DNA of 25,598 bases from Propionibacterium sp. (GTDB lineage: Bacteria > Actinomycetota > Actinomycetes > Propionibacteriales > Propionibacteriaceae): positions 1 to 25,598 of the forward strand of contig DURG01000174.1 of assembly GCA_012837465.1 (NCBI GenBank), written 5' to 3'. The translations under genes and the position numbers were made by a program. Positions 1 to 7,577 of this stretch are shown in pieces. The notes under the pieces are model-generated. The model made no database searches, was not told the DNA's origin, and was given only the letters and a program-made list of their open reading frames with translations. The first letter of the stretch is position 1. Each line of letters starts with the position of its first letter.

Positions 1-430
<430 letters not shown>

Positions 431-537
431 TTCTACAAAGATGCTACGCGTCCACTGTGAGGTTCCCGAGATACGGTCGGGAGCACAACAACTCAATACT
501 CTTGAGAAGGCATGTGCCCGATCACTATCTCCATAGT

Positions 538-655
538 GTTTCGGTGGCCATAGCGAGAGGGAAACACCCGGTCCCATCCCGAACCCGGAAGTTAAGCCTC
601 TCTGCGCCGATGGTACTGCGAGGGGGACCTCGTGGGAGACTAGGACGCCGCCGGA
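538..655 (+). rRNA. 5S ribosomal RNA
   Basis: About 118 bases with the conserved core GGTCCCATCCCGAACCCGGA and the 3' segment GGGAGACTAGGACGCCGCCG. The 5' end (CGGTGGCC) pairs with the 3' end (GCCGCCGG) as helix I. It follows 23S in the usual 16S-23S-5S order. The exact ends are inferred from the helix I pairing, with an uncertainty of one to three bases. Confidence 0.95.
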
Positions 656-663
656 CTTCTTAC

Positions 664-697
664 AACAAACCCCCTGAGCTTGCTCAGGGGGTTTGTT
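664..697 (+). terminator. Intrinsic terminator of the rRNA operon
   Basis: A perfect inverted repeat with 16-base arms: 664-679 (AACAAACCCCCTGAGC) and 682-697 (GCTCAGGGGGTTTGTT), with the two bases 680-681 between them. The stem is GC-rich at the top, and the 3' arm ends in GTTTGTT followed by GCGTTT. It sits 9 bases after 5S rRNA, as expected for the end of a ribosomal operon. Because the arms are symmetric, it could also stop transcripts coming from the other side. Confidence 0.93.
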
Positions 698-727
698 GCG
701 TTTGGGGGAGTTTCGGCCCGTCCCAAG

Positions 728-757
728 TTGGGGGAATGGGCCGGCTGCTGGGATGAT
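728..757 (+). promoter_or_regulatory. Possible promoter for the TPR gene at 764
   Basis: TTGGGG (728-733) and GATGAT (752-757) are separated by 18 bases and lie after the rRNA terminator. The -10-like box ends six bases before the ATG at 764, and no clear Shine-Dalgarno sequence precedes that ATG, so a leaderless mRNA is possible. Both boxes are weak matches to consensus. Confidence 0.35.
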
Positions 758-763
758 GGATCC

Positions 764-2593
764 ATGACTGACAACTCCACACCGGACGAGGGCCAGGGTA
801 ACCGCGGGCGCGACGGATACAACAATGATCGACGTCCCCCGCGACGTGACGGTGCGCCCGGAGGACGCGGGCCCCGCCGGGATGACGACCGGCGTGGAGG
901 CCCTCGTCGCGATGATCGTGGGGAGCGCCGCTCCTATGGCGACCGTGACGATCGCCGCGGCCCGCGTCGAGATGGTGACAGGAAGCCCTGGGCCAACCGG
1001 GACGAGCGTCCGCGCCGCGACGATGACCGCGGTCAGCGCCGCTCCTATGGAGACCGCGATGATCGCCGCGGACCCCGGGAGGGTGGCGACCGCAAGGCGT
1101 GGGACGACCGAGGCCAGCGCCGCAGCACTTCTGGCAATGACGGCGAACGCCGCACTTGGGGCGACCGCCGCGAAGGACCGCGTCCCGAACGCCGGCAGGG
1201 TGGTGGGCCGCGTGGGGACGGCGGCCGCGGCCCCCGGCAGGAGGGTGAGCGCCGTTCCTGGGGCGATCGGGATGATCGCCGTGGGCCGAGGCGGGACGAC
1301 CGTGGTGAGCGTCGCTCCTTCGGGGACCGTGATGACCGCCGTGGCCCGCGCCGCGACGACAGGCGGGACGACCGTGGTGAGCGCCGCACCTTCGGCGACC
1401 GTGACAACCGTCGCCCCTACGGTGACCGTGATGATCGGCGCGGGCCCCGCAGCGATGACCGCGGTGAGCGCCGCTCCTACGGCGACCGTGACAACCGCCG
1501 TTCCTACGGCGACCGCGACGATCGCAGTGGGCCGCGTCGGGACGACCGCGGTGAGCGCCGCTCCTGGGGCGAGCGTGACGCTCGCCGCGGCCCTCGTCGC
1601 GACGAGCGTCGGGACGACCGAGGACAGGGCCGCCCGTACCGGGACCGGGACGAGCGCTGGGAGGAGCGCGAGGAGCGCATCCATCCTCCCGGCACCGCGC
1701 CGCGCCCCGACGAGCCGGACACCCCCACGGAGTGGAACGACCAGGAGATCCACCCGGGCGTCAAGGCGGAGCTCAAGGGTCTGCCCAAGGACCTGGCCGA
1801 CACCGTCGCCGCCCACATCTGGGCAGCAGGCCAACTGATCGACGAAGACCCTGCACTGGCCTTCCGCCACGCGGAGGCGGCTCGCCGTCGCGCCGGGCGG
1901 CTGCCCATCGTGCGTGAGGCCGCCGCTGAGACCGCGTACGCCGCCGGTGAGTTCGCCGTCGCGCTGCGGGAGTTCCGGGCCATCCGACGCATGTCCGGGG
2001 GCGACGAGCTGATCCCGCTGATCGCGGACTGCGAGCGGGCCCTCGGCCGGCACCGGGACGCGCTCGAGGTGCTCAACGAGCTGAACCCGAAGCATCCCGA
2101 CGCCAACCTGCACATCGAGTGCCTCCTGGTCGAGGCGGGCATCCGCGACGACCTTGGCCAGCGTGACGAGGCACTGCGCCTGCTCACGAACGCCGTCTCC
2201 CGCAAGGTCGGGCCCCCGCCGGCCCAGGCCCGCCTCCAATACGCCCTGGCCAACCTCCTCGAGGAGACAGGTGACCTGGCCGGCGCCCACCGCTGGTTCA
2301 GTTCGGCTGCCACGCTCGACCGCTTCGGAGATCTCGACACCGCCGACCGCCTCGCGGCCCTCGACGGCATCACACTGCCGGAGGACTTCTCCGACGAGGA
2401 CGACGCCAAGGACGAGCAGGAAGATGACCTCGACGGGGAATCCCAGGGCCGGCAGGACCTCGACGAGGATCCTTCCGCCGACGCGTTGCCTGCAGACGAG
2501 ACCGCGGACGAACCCCTGGTGGAGCCCGGTTCCGAAGGCGAGGAGCCGACCGATAATGTGGAGGGCCCAACGACGGAGGAGACCGACCGATGA
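764..2593 (+). CDS. TPR-like protein with Arg/Asp/Gly-rich repeat head and acidic tail
   Basis: 609 residues in three parts. Residues about 13-305 are low complexity, built of repeats such as GERRSYGDRDDRRGPRRD. Residues about 325-530 are Ala/Leu-rich helical repeats of tetratricopeptide type (for example EAAAETAYAAGEFAVALREFRAIRR and the segment ending AHRWFSSAATLDRFGDLDTA). Residues about 540-609 form a strongly acidic tail. The position before a HAD phosphatase, a small ORF and tlyA matches Rv1691 of M. tuberculosis, a TPR protein of unknown function. The head resembles the RG/RD tails of RNA-binding proteins such as DEAD-box helicases, so RNA or ribosome binding is an inference. ATG 764 was chosen because the upstream in-frame start at 680 lies inside the rRNA terminator. 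The stop overlaps the next start (ATGA). Confidence 0.85.
   Translation: MTDNSTPDEGQGNRGRDGYNNDRRPPRRDGAPGGRGPRRDDDRRGGPRRDDRGERRSYGDRDDRRGPRRDGDRKPWANRDERPRRDDDRGQRRSYGDRDDRRGPREGGDRKAWDDRGQRRSTSGNDGERRTWGDRREGPRPERRQGGGPRGDGGRGPRQEGERRSWGDRDDRRGPRRDDRGERRSFGDRDDRRGPRRDDRRDDRGERRTFGDRDNRRPYGDRDDRRGPRSDDRGERRSYGDRDNRRSYGDRDDRSGPRRDDRGERRSWGERDARRGPRRDERRDDRGQGRPYRDRDERWEEREERIHPPGTAPRPDEPDTPTEWNDQEIHPGVKAELKGLPKDLADTVAAHIWAAGQLIDEDPALAFRHAEAARRRAGRLPIVREAAAETAYAAGEFAVALREFRAIRRMSGGDELIPLIADCERALGRHRDALEVLNELNPKHPDANLHIECLLVEAGIRDDLGQRDEALRLLTNAVSRKVGPPPAQARLQYALANLLEETGDLAGAHRWFSSAATLDRFGDLDTADRLAALDGITLPEDFSDEDDAKDEQEDDLDGESQGRQDLDEDPSADALPADETADEPLVEPGSEGEEPTDNVEGPTTEETDR
800..1680 (+). repeat. 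In-gene degenerate tandem repeats coding for R/D/G-rich units
   Basis: This part of the TPR gene is made of imperfect in-frame repeats coding for variants of GERRSYGDRDDRRGPRRD, with blocks of roughly 15-25 codons. The units GDRDDRRGPRR and DDRGERRS recur many times. The high GC and repetition leave several other frames open across the same bases, including long antisense frames. The repeat number is likely to vary between strains, but one sequence cannot show this. Confidence 0.85.
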
Positions 2594-3579
2594 AGGCGCT
2601 GGCCGCTGACTATGACGCAGCCCTGTTCGATCTCGACGGAGTGATCTATCTCGGACCGTACGCGGTCGAGGGCATCCCGGAGGCCCTCGATGAGCTTCGC
2701 TCACGCGGCACGAACTTGGGCTTCGTCACCAACAACGCCGCACGGACGCCGGCCGCAGTCGCCCACCACCTGGAGGAGCTCGGCATCAGGGCATCTGAGG
2801 CAGATGTGGTGAACTCGACGCAGGCGACGCTGCGCATGCTGGCGGCTGACCTGCCCGCCGGCGCCAAGGTGCTGGCCGTTGGCACGGACGCGCTGGCCCA
2901 GCAACTGAGCGGCGCCGGCTTCACCGTCGTCACGGCCTTGGAGGACGAGCCCATGGCCGTCGTCCAGGGCTACCACCCGAACATCGAATGGCGCCGCCTC
3001 GAGGACGCCGCCCTGGCCATCCAGAACGGGGCAGTCTGGTACGCGACCAACCCGGACCTGACGCGGCCCTCCGAGCGCGGCATCGTCCCAGGGCTGGGCT
3101 CCCAGCTCGGCGTGGTGCGCAACTGTGTGGACGTCGAGCCGAAGATCGCCGGCAAGCCCTACCGTCCGCTGCTCGACGAGACCGTGCTGCGGCTCAGCGC
3201 CAAGCACGCGATCTTCGTGGGCGACCGCACCGACACCGACATCCTCGGCGCGAACAATGTCGGCATGGATTCGCTGTTCGTGTTCACCGGGGCCCACGGC
3301 AAGCAGGACCTCGCAGAGGCCCCACCGGAATACCGGCCCACCCACATCGGCTTCGACGCCAGCGCCCTGCTGGAGCCGAAACGAGAGGCGGAGTTCCAGA
3401 CCCAGCGCTACATCTGCGGCTATCAGGAGGTCGACTTCACCGAGGGCGTCGGCTACCTGTCCTCCCGCCCAGTCACCCGCGACGAGCAACTCGACGCGCT
3501 GTGGGCCGGGCTGCAGGCGAAGTGGCGCTTCGACGTCGACATCACCAACGTGCTCAACTCCCTGGACACCCTGCGATGA
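2590..3579 (+). CDS. HAD-IIA family phosphatase, NagD/glycerol-3-phosphate phosphatase type
   Basis: 329 residues. The HAD motifs are in order: motif I DLDGV with nucleophile Asp14 and acid Asp16, motif II FVTNN near residue 47, motif III Lys189 (GKPYRPL) and motif IV VGDRTDTD at 210-217. The lid between motifs II and III is the C2-type cap of HAD-IIA enzymes. The place in the cluster matches Rv1692 of M. tuberculosis, described as a D-glycerol-3-phosphate phosphatase; phosphoglycolate or nitrophenyl phosphate are other possible substrates. About 65 residues follow the HAD fold, and Rv1692 likewise has an extra C-terminal domain. The gene overlaps both neighbours by ATGA, which suggests translational coupling. 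The family is certain; the substrate is inferred from synteny. Confidence 0.92.
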   Translation: MKALAADYDAALFDLDGVIYLGPYAVEGIPEALDELRSRGTNLGFVTNNAARTPAAVAHHLEELGIRASEADVVNSTQATLRMLAADLPAGAKVLAVGTDALAQQLSGAGFTVVTALEDEPMAVVQGYHPNIEWRRLEDAALAIQNGAVWYATNPDLTRPSERGIVPGLGSQLGVVRNCVDVEPKIAGKPYRPLLDETVLRLSAKHAIFVGDRTDTDILGANNVGMDSLFVFTGAHGKQDLAEAPPEYRPTHIGFDASALLEPKREAEFQTQRYICGYQEVDFTEGVGYLSSRPVTRDEQLDALWAGLQAKWRFDVDITNVLNSLDTLR

Positions 3580-3788
3580 GCCAGGCCCCCACGCCACGCA
3601 GCGCGGCGCCCTCCGACGTGCGGCGCACGGAACTGGTGGGCGAGGTGGTGGCCGGCCTCGAACAGATGGACGAGCTGCCCCTCGAGGAGCAGACCGCCAA
3701 GCTGACCGAAGCCCAGGCCGTGCTCCAGGCCGTGCTCAACAACGAGCCCGGGGTCTCCCAACTGGGGATCCCCGGCATGGGCCGGTGA
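3576..3788 (+). CDS. Small conserved-position protein of unknown function
   Basis: 70 residues starting MSQAPTPRSAAPSDVRRTEL. The N-terminus is probably disordered. Residues about 16-55 form one or two amphipathic helices (VVAGLEQMDELPLEEQTAKLTEAQAVLQAVL), and the tail is GIPGMGR. There is no signal peptide, membrane segment or catalytic motif. It overlaps the phosphatase gene (ATGA) and tlyA (GTGA). A short ORF also sits in this slot in mycobacteria (Rv1693), which supports it as a real gene. The helical part looks like a small protein-protein interaction module, but no function can be assigned. Confidence 0.8.
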   Translation: MSQAPTPRSAAPSDVRRTELVGEVVAGLEQMDELPLEEQTAKLTEAQAVLQAVLNNEPGVSQLGIPGMGR

Positions 3789-4501
3789 GGCTGGACGTCG
3801 CGCTCGTGGAGCGGGGGCTCGCCCGCTCCCGCACCCACGCCGCCACGCTCATCGCCGGGGGCCGCGTCTCCGTGAACGGGCGGCCCGGGACCAAGGCATC
3901 GCTTCGCATCGGGCCCGACGACGTCCTGACCGCCGACGCAGAGCCCTGGGTCTCGCGCGCCGCCCACAAGCTGCTCGGGGCGCTGCCGGATTCCGGCTTC
4001 ACCATCAGCGGGCGTGCCCTTGACGCCGGCGCTTCCACCGGCGGTTTCACGCAGGTCTGCCTCGCCCGGGGCGCCGAGCTCGTCTACGCCGTTGACGTCG
4101 GCCACGACCAACTCGCCCCACAGCTCCGCAGCGACCCCCGGGTGCGTGTGCGCGAGGGGCTCAACCTGCGCGACCTCACCCTCGGCGACCTGGATGGCCA
4201 GCCAGTGGACCGCATCGTCGGCGACGTGTCCTTCATCTCGCTGCGCCTCCTCCTGCCCGCCCTCGACGGCGTGCTGGGCCCGGCCGGGGAGGCCCTGCTG
4301 CTGGTCAAGCCACAGTTCGAGGTGGGCCGCGAACGCCTGGGTGCCGGGGGAGTGGTCCGCGATGAGCGGCTGCGCCGCGAGGTGGTCGACGCCGTCGTCG
4401 CCGATGCCGCCACGCTTGGCTGGCGCGAACTCTGGCGCGGGGTGAGCACCCTGCCAGGAGCCTCTGGCAACGTTGAACACTTGGTCAGGTTCAGTCGGTA
4501 G
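3785..4501 (+). CDS. tlyA: TlyA family rRNA 2'-O-methyltransferase
   Basis: 238 residues. TlyA methylates the 2'-OH of cytidines in 16S (C1409) and 23S (C1920) rRNA in mycobacteria and makes ribosomes sensitive to capreomycin. An S4 RNA-binding domain occupies residues 1-60 (RLDVALVERGLARSRTHAA). An FtsJ-type Rossmann methyltransferase follows, with the SAM-binding motif LDAGASTGGFTQ. Lys62, Asp147, Lys175 and Glu231 form the catalytic tetrad; each is shifted by exactly seven from the K69-D154-K182-E238 recalled for M. tuberculosis TlyA. The GTG at 3785 overlaps the preceding stop (GTGA), and the S4 domain begins right there. The stop codon TAG is also the start of a -10-like box for nadK. 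Confidence 0.95.
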   Translation: MRLDVALVERGLARSRTHAATLIAGGRVSVNGRPGTKASLRIGPDDVLTADAEPWVSRAAHKLLGALPDSGFTISGRALDAGASTGGFTQVCLARGAELVYAVDVGHDQLAPQLRSDPRVRVREGLNLRDLTLGDLDGQPVDRIVGDVSFISLRLLLPALDGVLGPAGEALLLVKPQFEVGRERLGAGGVVRDERLRREVVDAVVADAATLGWRELWRGVSTLPGASGNVEHLVRFSR

Positions 4502-4504
4502 GGT
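4499..4504 (+). promoter_or_regulatory. -10 box (TAGGGT) of a possible leaderless nadK promoter
   Basis: TAGGGT fits the actinobacterial TAnnnT -10 pattern and ends seven bases before the nadK GTG, so transcription would begin at or next to the start codon. The first three bases are the stop codon of tlyA. A -35-like TTGAAC lies at 4473-4478, but the 20-base spacing is longer than ideal. The sequence between the box and the GTG has no good Shine-Dalgarno. Confidence 0.45.
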
Positions 4505-4511
4505 GGGGCGC

Positions 4512-5411
4512 GTGAACAAGCGAACCGTGGCCGTCCTGGTCCACCCGGAACGGGAGGAGGCCCTCGACAGTGCAGTGGAGTTCATGGCGGACCTCCACGC
4601 CCGGGGATTCGACTTCCTCGTCTTCGATGAGGACGTGCAGCGCGTGGGCGCCCGCGTCGCCCCCGAAGTGGAGTTCCGGGCGCTGGACCACCACCTCGCC
4701 GAACTGGCCGTCGTCTTCGGCGGCGATGGCACCATCCTGCGCGCGTCGGAGTGGGCGCTGCGGCTCGGCGTGCCGCTACTCGGCGTGAACCTCGGCCACG
4801 TGGGCTTCCTCGCCGAACTCGAGACCTCCGGCCTCCGCGCCCTGGCCACCGTCGTCGACGAGAAGCGCTACCTCGTGGAGGAGCGCCTCGCCCTTGAAGT
4901 GAAGGTCACCGACGCGGCCGGCAACGTCCACTGGACCTCACCAGCGGTGAACGAGGTCTCGCTCGAGAAGATCGCCCGCGAGCGCATGCTCAACGTGCTC
5001 GTCAGCATCGACGACCGCCCCCTGTCCCGCTGGGGCTGCGACGGAGTGCTCGTGTCCACCCCAACAGGCTCCACCGCTTACGGCTTCTCCGCGGGCGGCC
5101 CCGTCATCTGGCCGGACGTGCAGGCCATGCTCGTCGTGCCCCTGGCCGCTCACGCCCTGTTCAACCGGCCCATGGTGCTCAGCCCCTCGTCGAAGGTGCG
5201 CCTCGACATCACGCCAGAACCGCCCGCCAAGGGCATCATCTGGTGCGACGGCCGCCGCAGCTATGAGGTCAACGACGACGAGATGATCGAGGTCACCCAA
5301 CTCGGGGTCAAGCTCAAGCTCGCCCGCGTCGGGGAGCAGCCGTTCACGACCCGCCTCGTGAAGAAGTTCGCGCTGCCCGTCGACGGCTGGCGCAAGCGCA
5401 CGGAGGCCTGA
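4512..5411 (+). CDS. nadK: NAD kinase
   Basis: 299 residues. The enzyme phosphorylates NAD to NADP in the cytoplasm using ATP or polyphosphate. The hallmark GGDG motif is at 70-73 (VVFGGDGTILRA), the NE motif is in SPAVNEVSLEK, and the Gly/Thr-rich segment VSTPTGSTAYGFSAGG follows. Length and domain order are typical. The GTG at 4512 was preferred to a start at 4473, because 4473 would lie inside tlyA and the family homology begins near KRTVAVLVHPER. It lies 10 bases after tlyA and overlaps recN by one base (TGATG), the tlyA-nadK-recN order conserved in many actinobacteria. Confidence 0.96.
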   Translation: MNKRTVAVLVHPEREEALDSAVEFMADLHARGFDFLVFDEDVQRVGARVAPEVEFRALDHHLAELAVVFGGDGTILRASEWALRLGVPLLGVNLGHVGFLAELETSGLRALATVVDEKRYLVEERLALEVKVTDAAGNVHWTSPAVNEVSLEKIARERMLNVLVSIDDRPLSRWGCDGVLVSTPTGSTAYGFSAGGPVIWPDVQAMLVVPLAAHALFNRPMVLSPSSKVRLDITPEPPAKGIIWCDGRRSYEVNDDEMIEVTQLGVKLKLARVGEQPFTTRLVKKFALPVDGWRKRTEA

Positions 5412-7081
5412 TGCTGACGGGGCTGCGTCTCACCGCGTTCGGCGTCGTCGACGAGGCGGAACTCGAACTCGGCCCGGGCCTGACCGCACTCACAGGCGAG
5501 ACGGGAGCCGGCAAGACCATGATTGTCTCCGGCCTCGGACACCTCCTCGGTAGCCGCGGCGATGCCGGGATCGTGCGCCGCGGTGCCGACAAGGCCCTCG
5601 TCGAGGGGCGCTGGGAGGTTCCCGATGACGTGGCCGGGCGCGTGCGCGACCTCGGCGGCGTCGTCGAGGACGGCGAACTCATCACGCTGCGCCAGGTCTC
5701 CGCCCAGGGCCGCTCCCGCGCGGTCGTCGGTGGCGCGGGCGTACCCATCTCCGCCCTCGCCGAGGTCATTGGCGAGGTCGCCACCATCCACGGCCAGTCC
5801 GGCCAGATCCGGCTCGCCAGCCCGGACCGGCAGCGCGAACTGCTCGACGCCCATGCCAAGCCGGCCGAGCTGGAGCGCTACCGCGCCAACTTCGCCGCTC
5901 GCCGCGCCGCCGCCACAGAGCTCGCCACGCTCGAGCAGGAGTCGATGGCCCGCGCCCGCGAGGCCGACATGCTGCGCTTCGGCCTCGACGAGATCGCCGC
6001 CGTCGAGCCGCATCCCGGCGAGGACGATGCGCTTGCCGCCGAGCAGTCGAAACTCATGGACCTCGACGAACTACGCAGCCTCGCAGCCTCCGCCCACGAA
6101 GCGCTCAGCGGCTCCGAGACGGACTTCGATGCCCCCAGCGCCGTCGGCCTGTCCGGCGAGGCACGCAAGGCGCTGGCCTCGCTCGCCGAGCGCGACGCCG
6201 ACGCGGCTGCGCTGGCAAACCGTGCCGTCGAGCTCACGATGCTGGCAGGGGACCTTGCGGCCGATGTGGCGGGGTACGTCGCCGACCTCGTGGCGGATCC
6301 GCTGCGGCTCGAAGCGGTGGGGCAACGGCGTGCCGCGCTGGCGGGGCTCACCCGCAAGTACGGCGCCACCGTCGACGAGGTGCTGCAGTGGGCTGAGGCC
6401 TCCGCCGCCCGGCTGGGCGAACTCGTCGGGAGCGACGAGCGCATCGACGAACTCCGTGCGCAGTTGGGTGCGCTGGACGCGCAGCTGGCCGCCGATGCCG
6501 CCGCCATCTCCCAAGCGCGGCACACGGCCGCCGACGACCTCGCCGCCCAGGTGAAGGGTGAGCTCGCCGCGCTCGCCATGCCGCACGCCGAGCTCCGCTT
6601 CGACGTGACCGACGCCGCCCTCGGCCCCCACGGCGCAGACCGGATCGAACTGCTGTTCACCGCCAACCCCGGCTCCGAGCCCGCCCCGTTGGCGAAGGTC
6701 GCCTCTGGTGGCGAACTGTCCCGCGTCCGGCTCGCCCTCGAAGTCGTGCTCGCGGACGCCGGGGCGCACCACACCTACGTCTTCGACGAGGTCGACGCCG
6801 GCGTCGGCGGTGCCGTCGGGTTGGAGATCGGACGCCGCCTCCAGAGGCTGGCCACCCACAGCCAGGTCATCGTCGTGACGCACCTCGCGCAGGTGGCCGC
6901 GTTCGCCGACGCCCACTTCGTGGTGGCGAAGGAATCGGACGGGCAAGTGACGACTTCCGGTGTGCGACTCCTTGCGGATGACCAACGCGCCGCGGAGCTC
7001 GCCCGTATGATGGGCGGCGCCTCTTCGTCGGCGAAGGGGATCGAGCATGCGGAGGAGCTGCTCGGGAAGGCAGCCCGCTAG
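5411..7081 (+). CDS. recN: DNA repair protein RecN
   Basis: 556 residues, an SMC-like ATPase that helps double-strand break repair by recombination. The Walker A motif GETGAGKT is at 29-36. A central coiled-coil region spans roughly residues 150-370. The ABC signature ASGGELSR is near 432-440, and Walker B YVFDEVDAGVGG begins near 456. The protein starts directly with the ATPase strand MLTGLRLTAFGVVDEAEL, which fixes the start. Length is normal. It is translationally coupled to nadK by a one-base overlap. RecN is often under SOS control, but being internal to an operon here it has no visible LexA box of its own. Confidence 0.96.
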   Translation: MLTGLRLTAFGVVDEAELELGPGLTALTGETGAGKTMIVSGLGHLLGSRGDAGIVRRGADKALVEGRWEVPDDVAGRVRDLGGVVEDGELITLRQVSAQGRSRAVVGGAGVPISALAEVIGEVATIHGQSGQIRLASPDRQRELLDAHAKPAELERYRANFAARRAAATELATLEQESMARAREADMLRFGLDEIAAVEPHPGEDDALAAEQSKLMDLDELRSLAASAHEALSGSETDFDAPSAVGLSGEARKALASLAERDADAAALANRAVELTMLAGDLAADVAGYVADLVADPLRLEAVGQRRAALAGLTRKYGATVDEVLQWAEASAARLGELVGSDERIDELRAQLGALDAQLAADAAAISQARHTAADDLAAQVKGELAALAMPHAELRFDVTDAALGPHGADRIELLFTANPGSEPAPLAKVASGGELSRVRLALEVVLADAGAHHTYVFDEVDAGVGGAVGLEIGRRLQRLATHSQVIVVTHLAQVAAFADAHFVVAKESDGQVTTSGVRLLADDQRAAELARMMGGASSSAKGIEHAEELLGKAAR

Positions 7082-7091
7082 GAGAGTTCGA

Positions 7092-7541
7092 ATGGCACCA
7101 CGACTACCGGCCCAGCTCGAGCGGTTCCTCGACCGGATCTTGGTGGTGCTGGGTGTCATCGCGCTGTTCTGGCTCTGGCACGCGGCGTTCCTGGAATGGG
7201 GGGTGCAGCGCTACGTCGCCACCTGGATGGACGATCGGATCTTGTGGTTCCTCGGGGTCGCCGCGCTGCTGGCCATCGCCGGCCTGACGCGAGCCGCGCT
7301 CGCCACGGCCTTCTCCTATCCCATCGTCATCATCGTCGGCGAGTTGCTCGGCAGCGCCGCCTGGGACCTCCAGGAATTGTTCCTCGGTGAGGAGCACGAA
7401 CCCGTGCACGCCGGCTGGTGGATCGCGGTGTTCCTGTTCGCCTGGGTGGTCATCCTGTCCGCCTGGGGAGACTGGCGCGCCCGGCGCTGGACCAGGATCG
7501 AGTCGGAGGAGCGCGCTGACGAGGTCGTGACAGAGCCGTAA
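7092..7541 (+). CDS. Small integral membrane protein, unknown function
   Basis: 149 residues with about four hydrophobic segments: residues 14-35 (ILVVLGVIALFWLWHAAFL), 50-67 (WFLGVAALLAIAGL), 70-87 (ATAFSYPIVIIVGELLG) and 107-126 (WWIAVFLFAWVVILSAW). A polar charged C-terminus follows (residues ~127-149). I recognise no catalytic motif or family. ATG 7092 has AGGAGAG seven bases upstream; the longer in-frame start at 7047 lies inside recN. In mycobacteria and corynebacteria the recN-pyrG interval instead holds the SteA and SteB/MctB genes, so this protein occupies that slot without resembling them. Confidence 0.8.
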   Translation: MAPRLPAQLERFLDRILVVLGVIALFWLWHAAFLEWGVQRYVATWMDDRILWFLGVAALLAIAGLTRAALATAFSYPIVIIVGELLGSAAWDLQELFLGEEHEPVHAGWWIAVFLFAWVVILSAWGDWRARRWTRIESEERADEVVTEP

Positions 7542-7563
7542 CGTGCCGGAAACGTGGCGCTCC

Positions 7564-7569
7564 TAGGGT
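7564..7569 (+). promoter_or_regulatory. -10 box (TAGGGT) before pyrG
   Basis: TAGGGT ends eight bases before the pyrG GTG at 7578, so the transcript would start at or just before the start codon. No convincing -35 is seen 16-19 bases upstream. The GGAG in between (7570-7573) could instead act as a ribosome binding site on a read-through transcript. Confidence 0.4.
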
Positions 7570-7577
7570 GGAGTTCC

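Noticed and set aside
431..537. tRNA in the 23S-5S spacer
   Set aside because: No cloverleaf or T-arm consensus is visible; the short spacer is more likely processing sequence.
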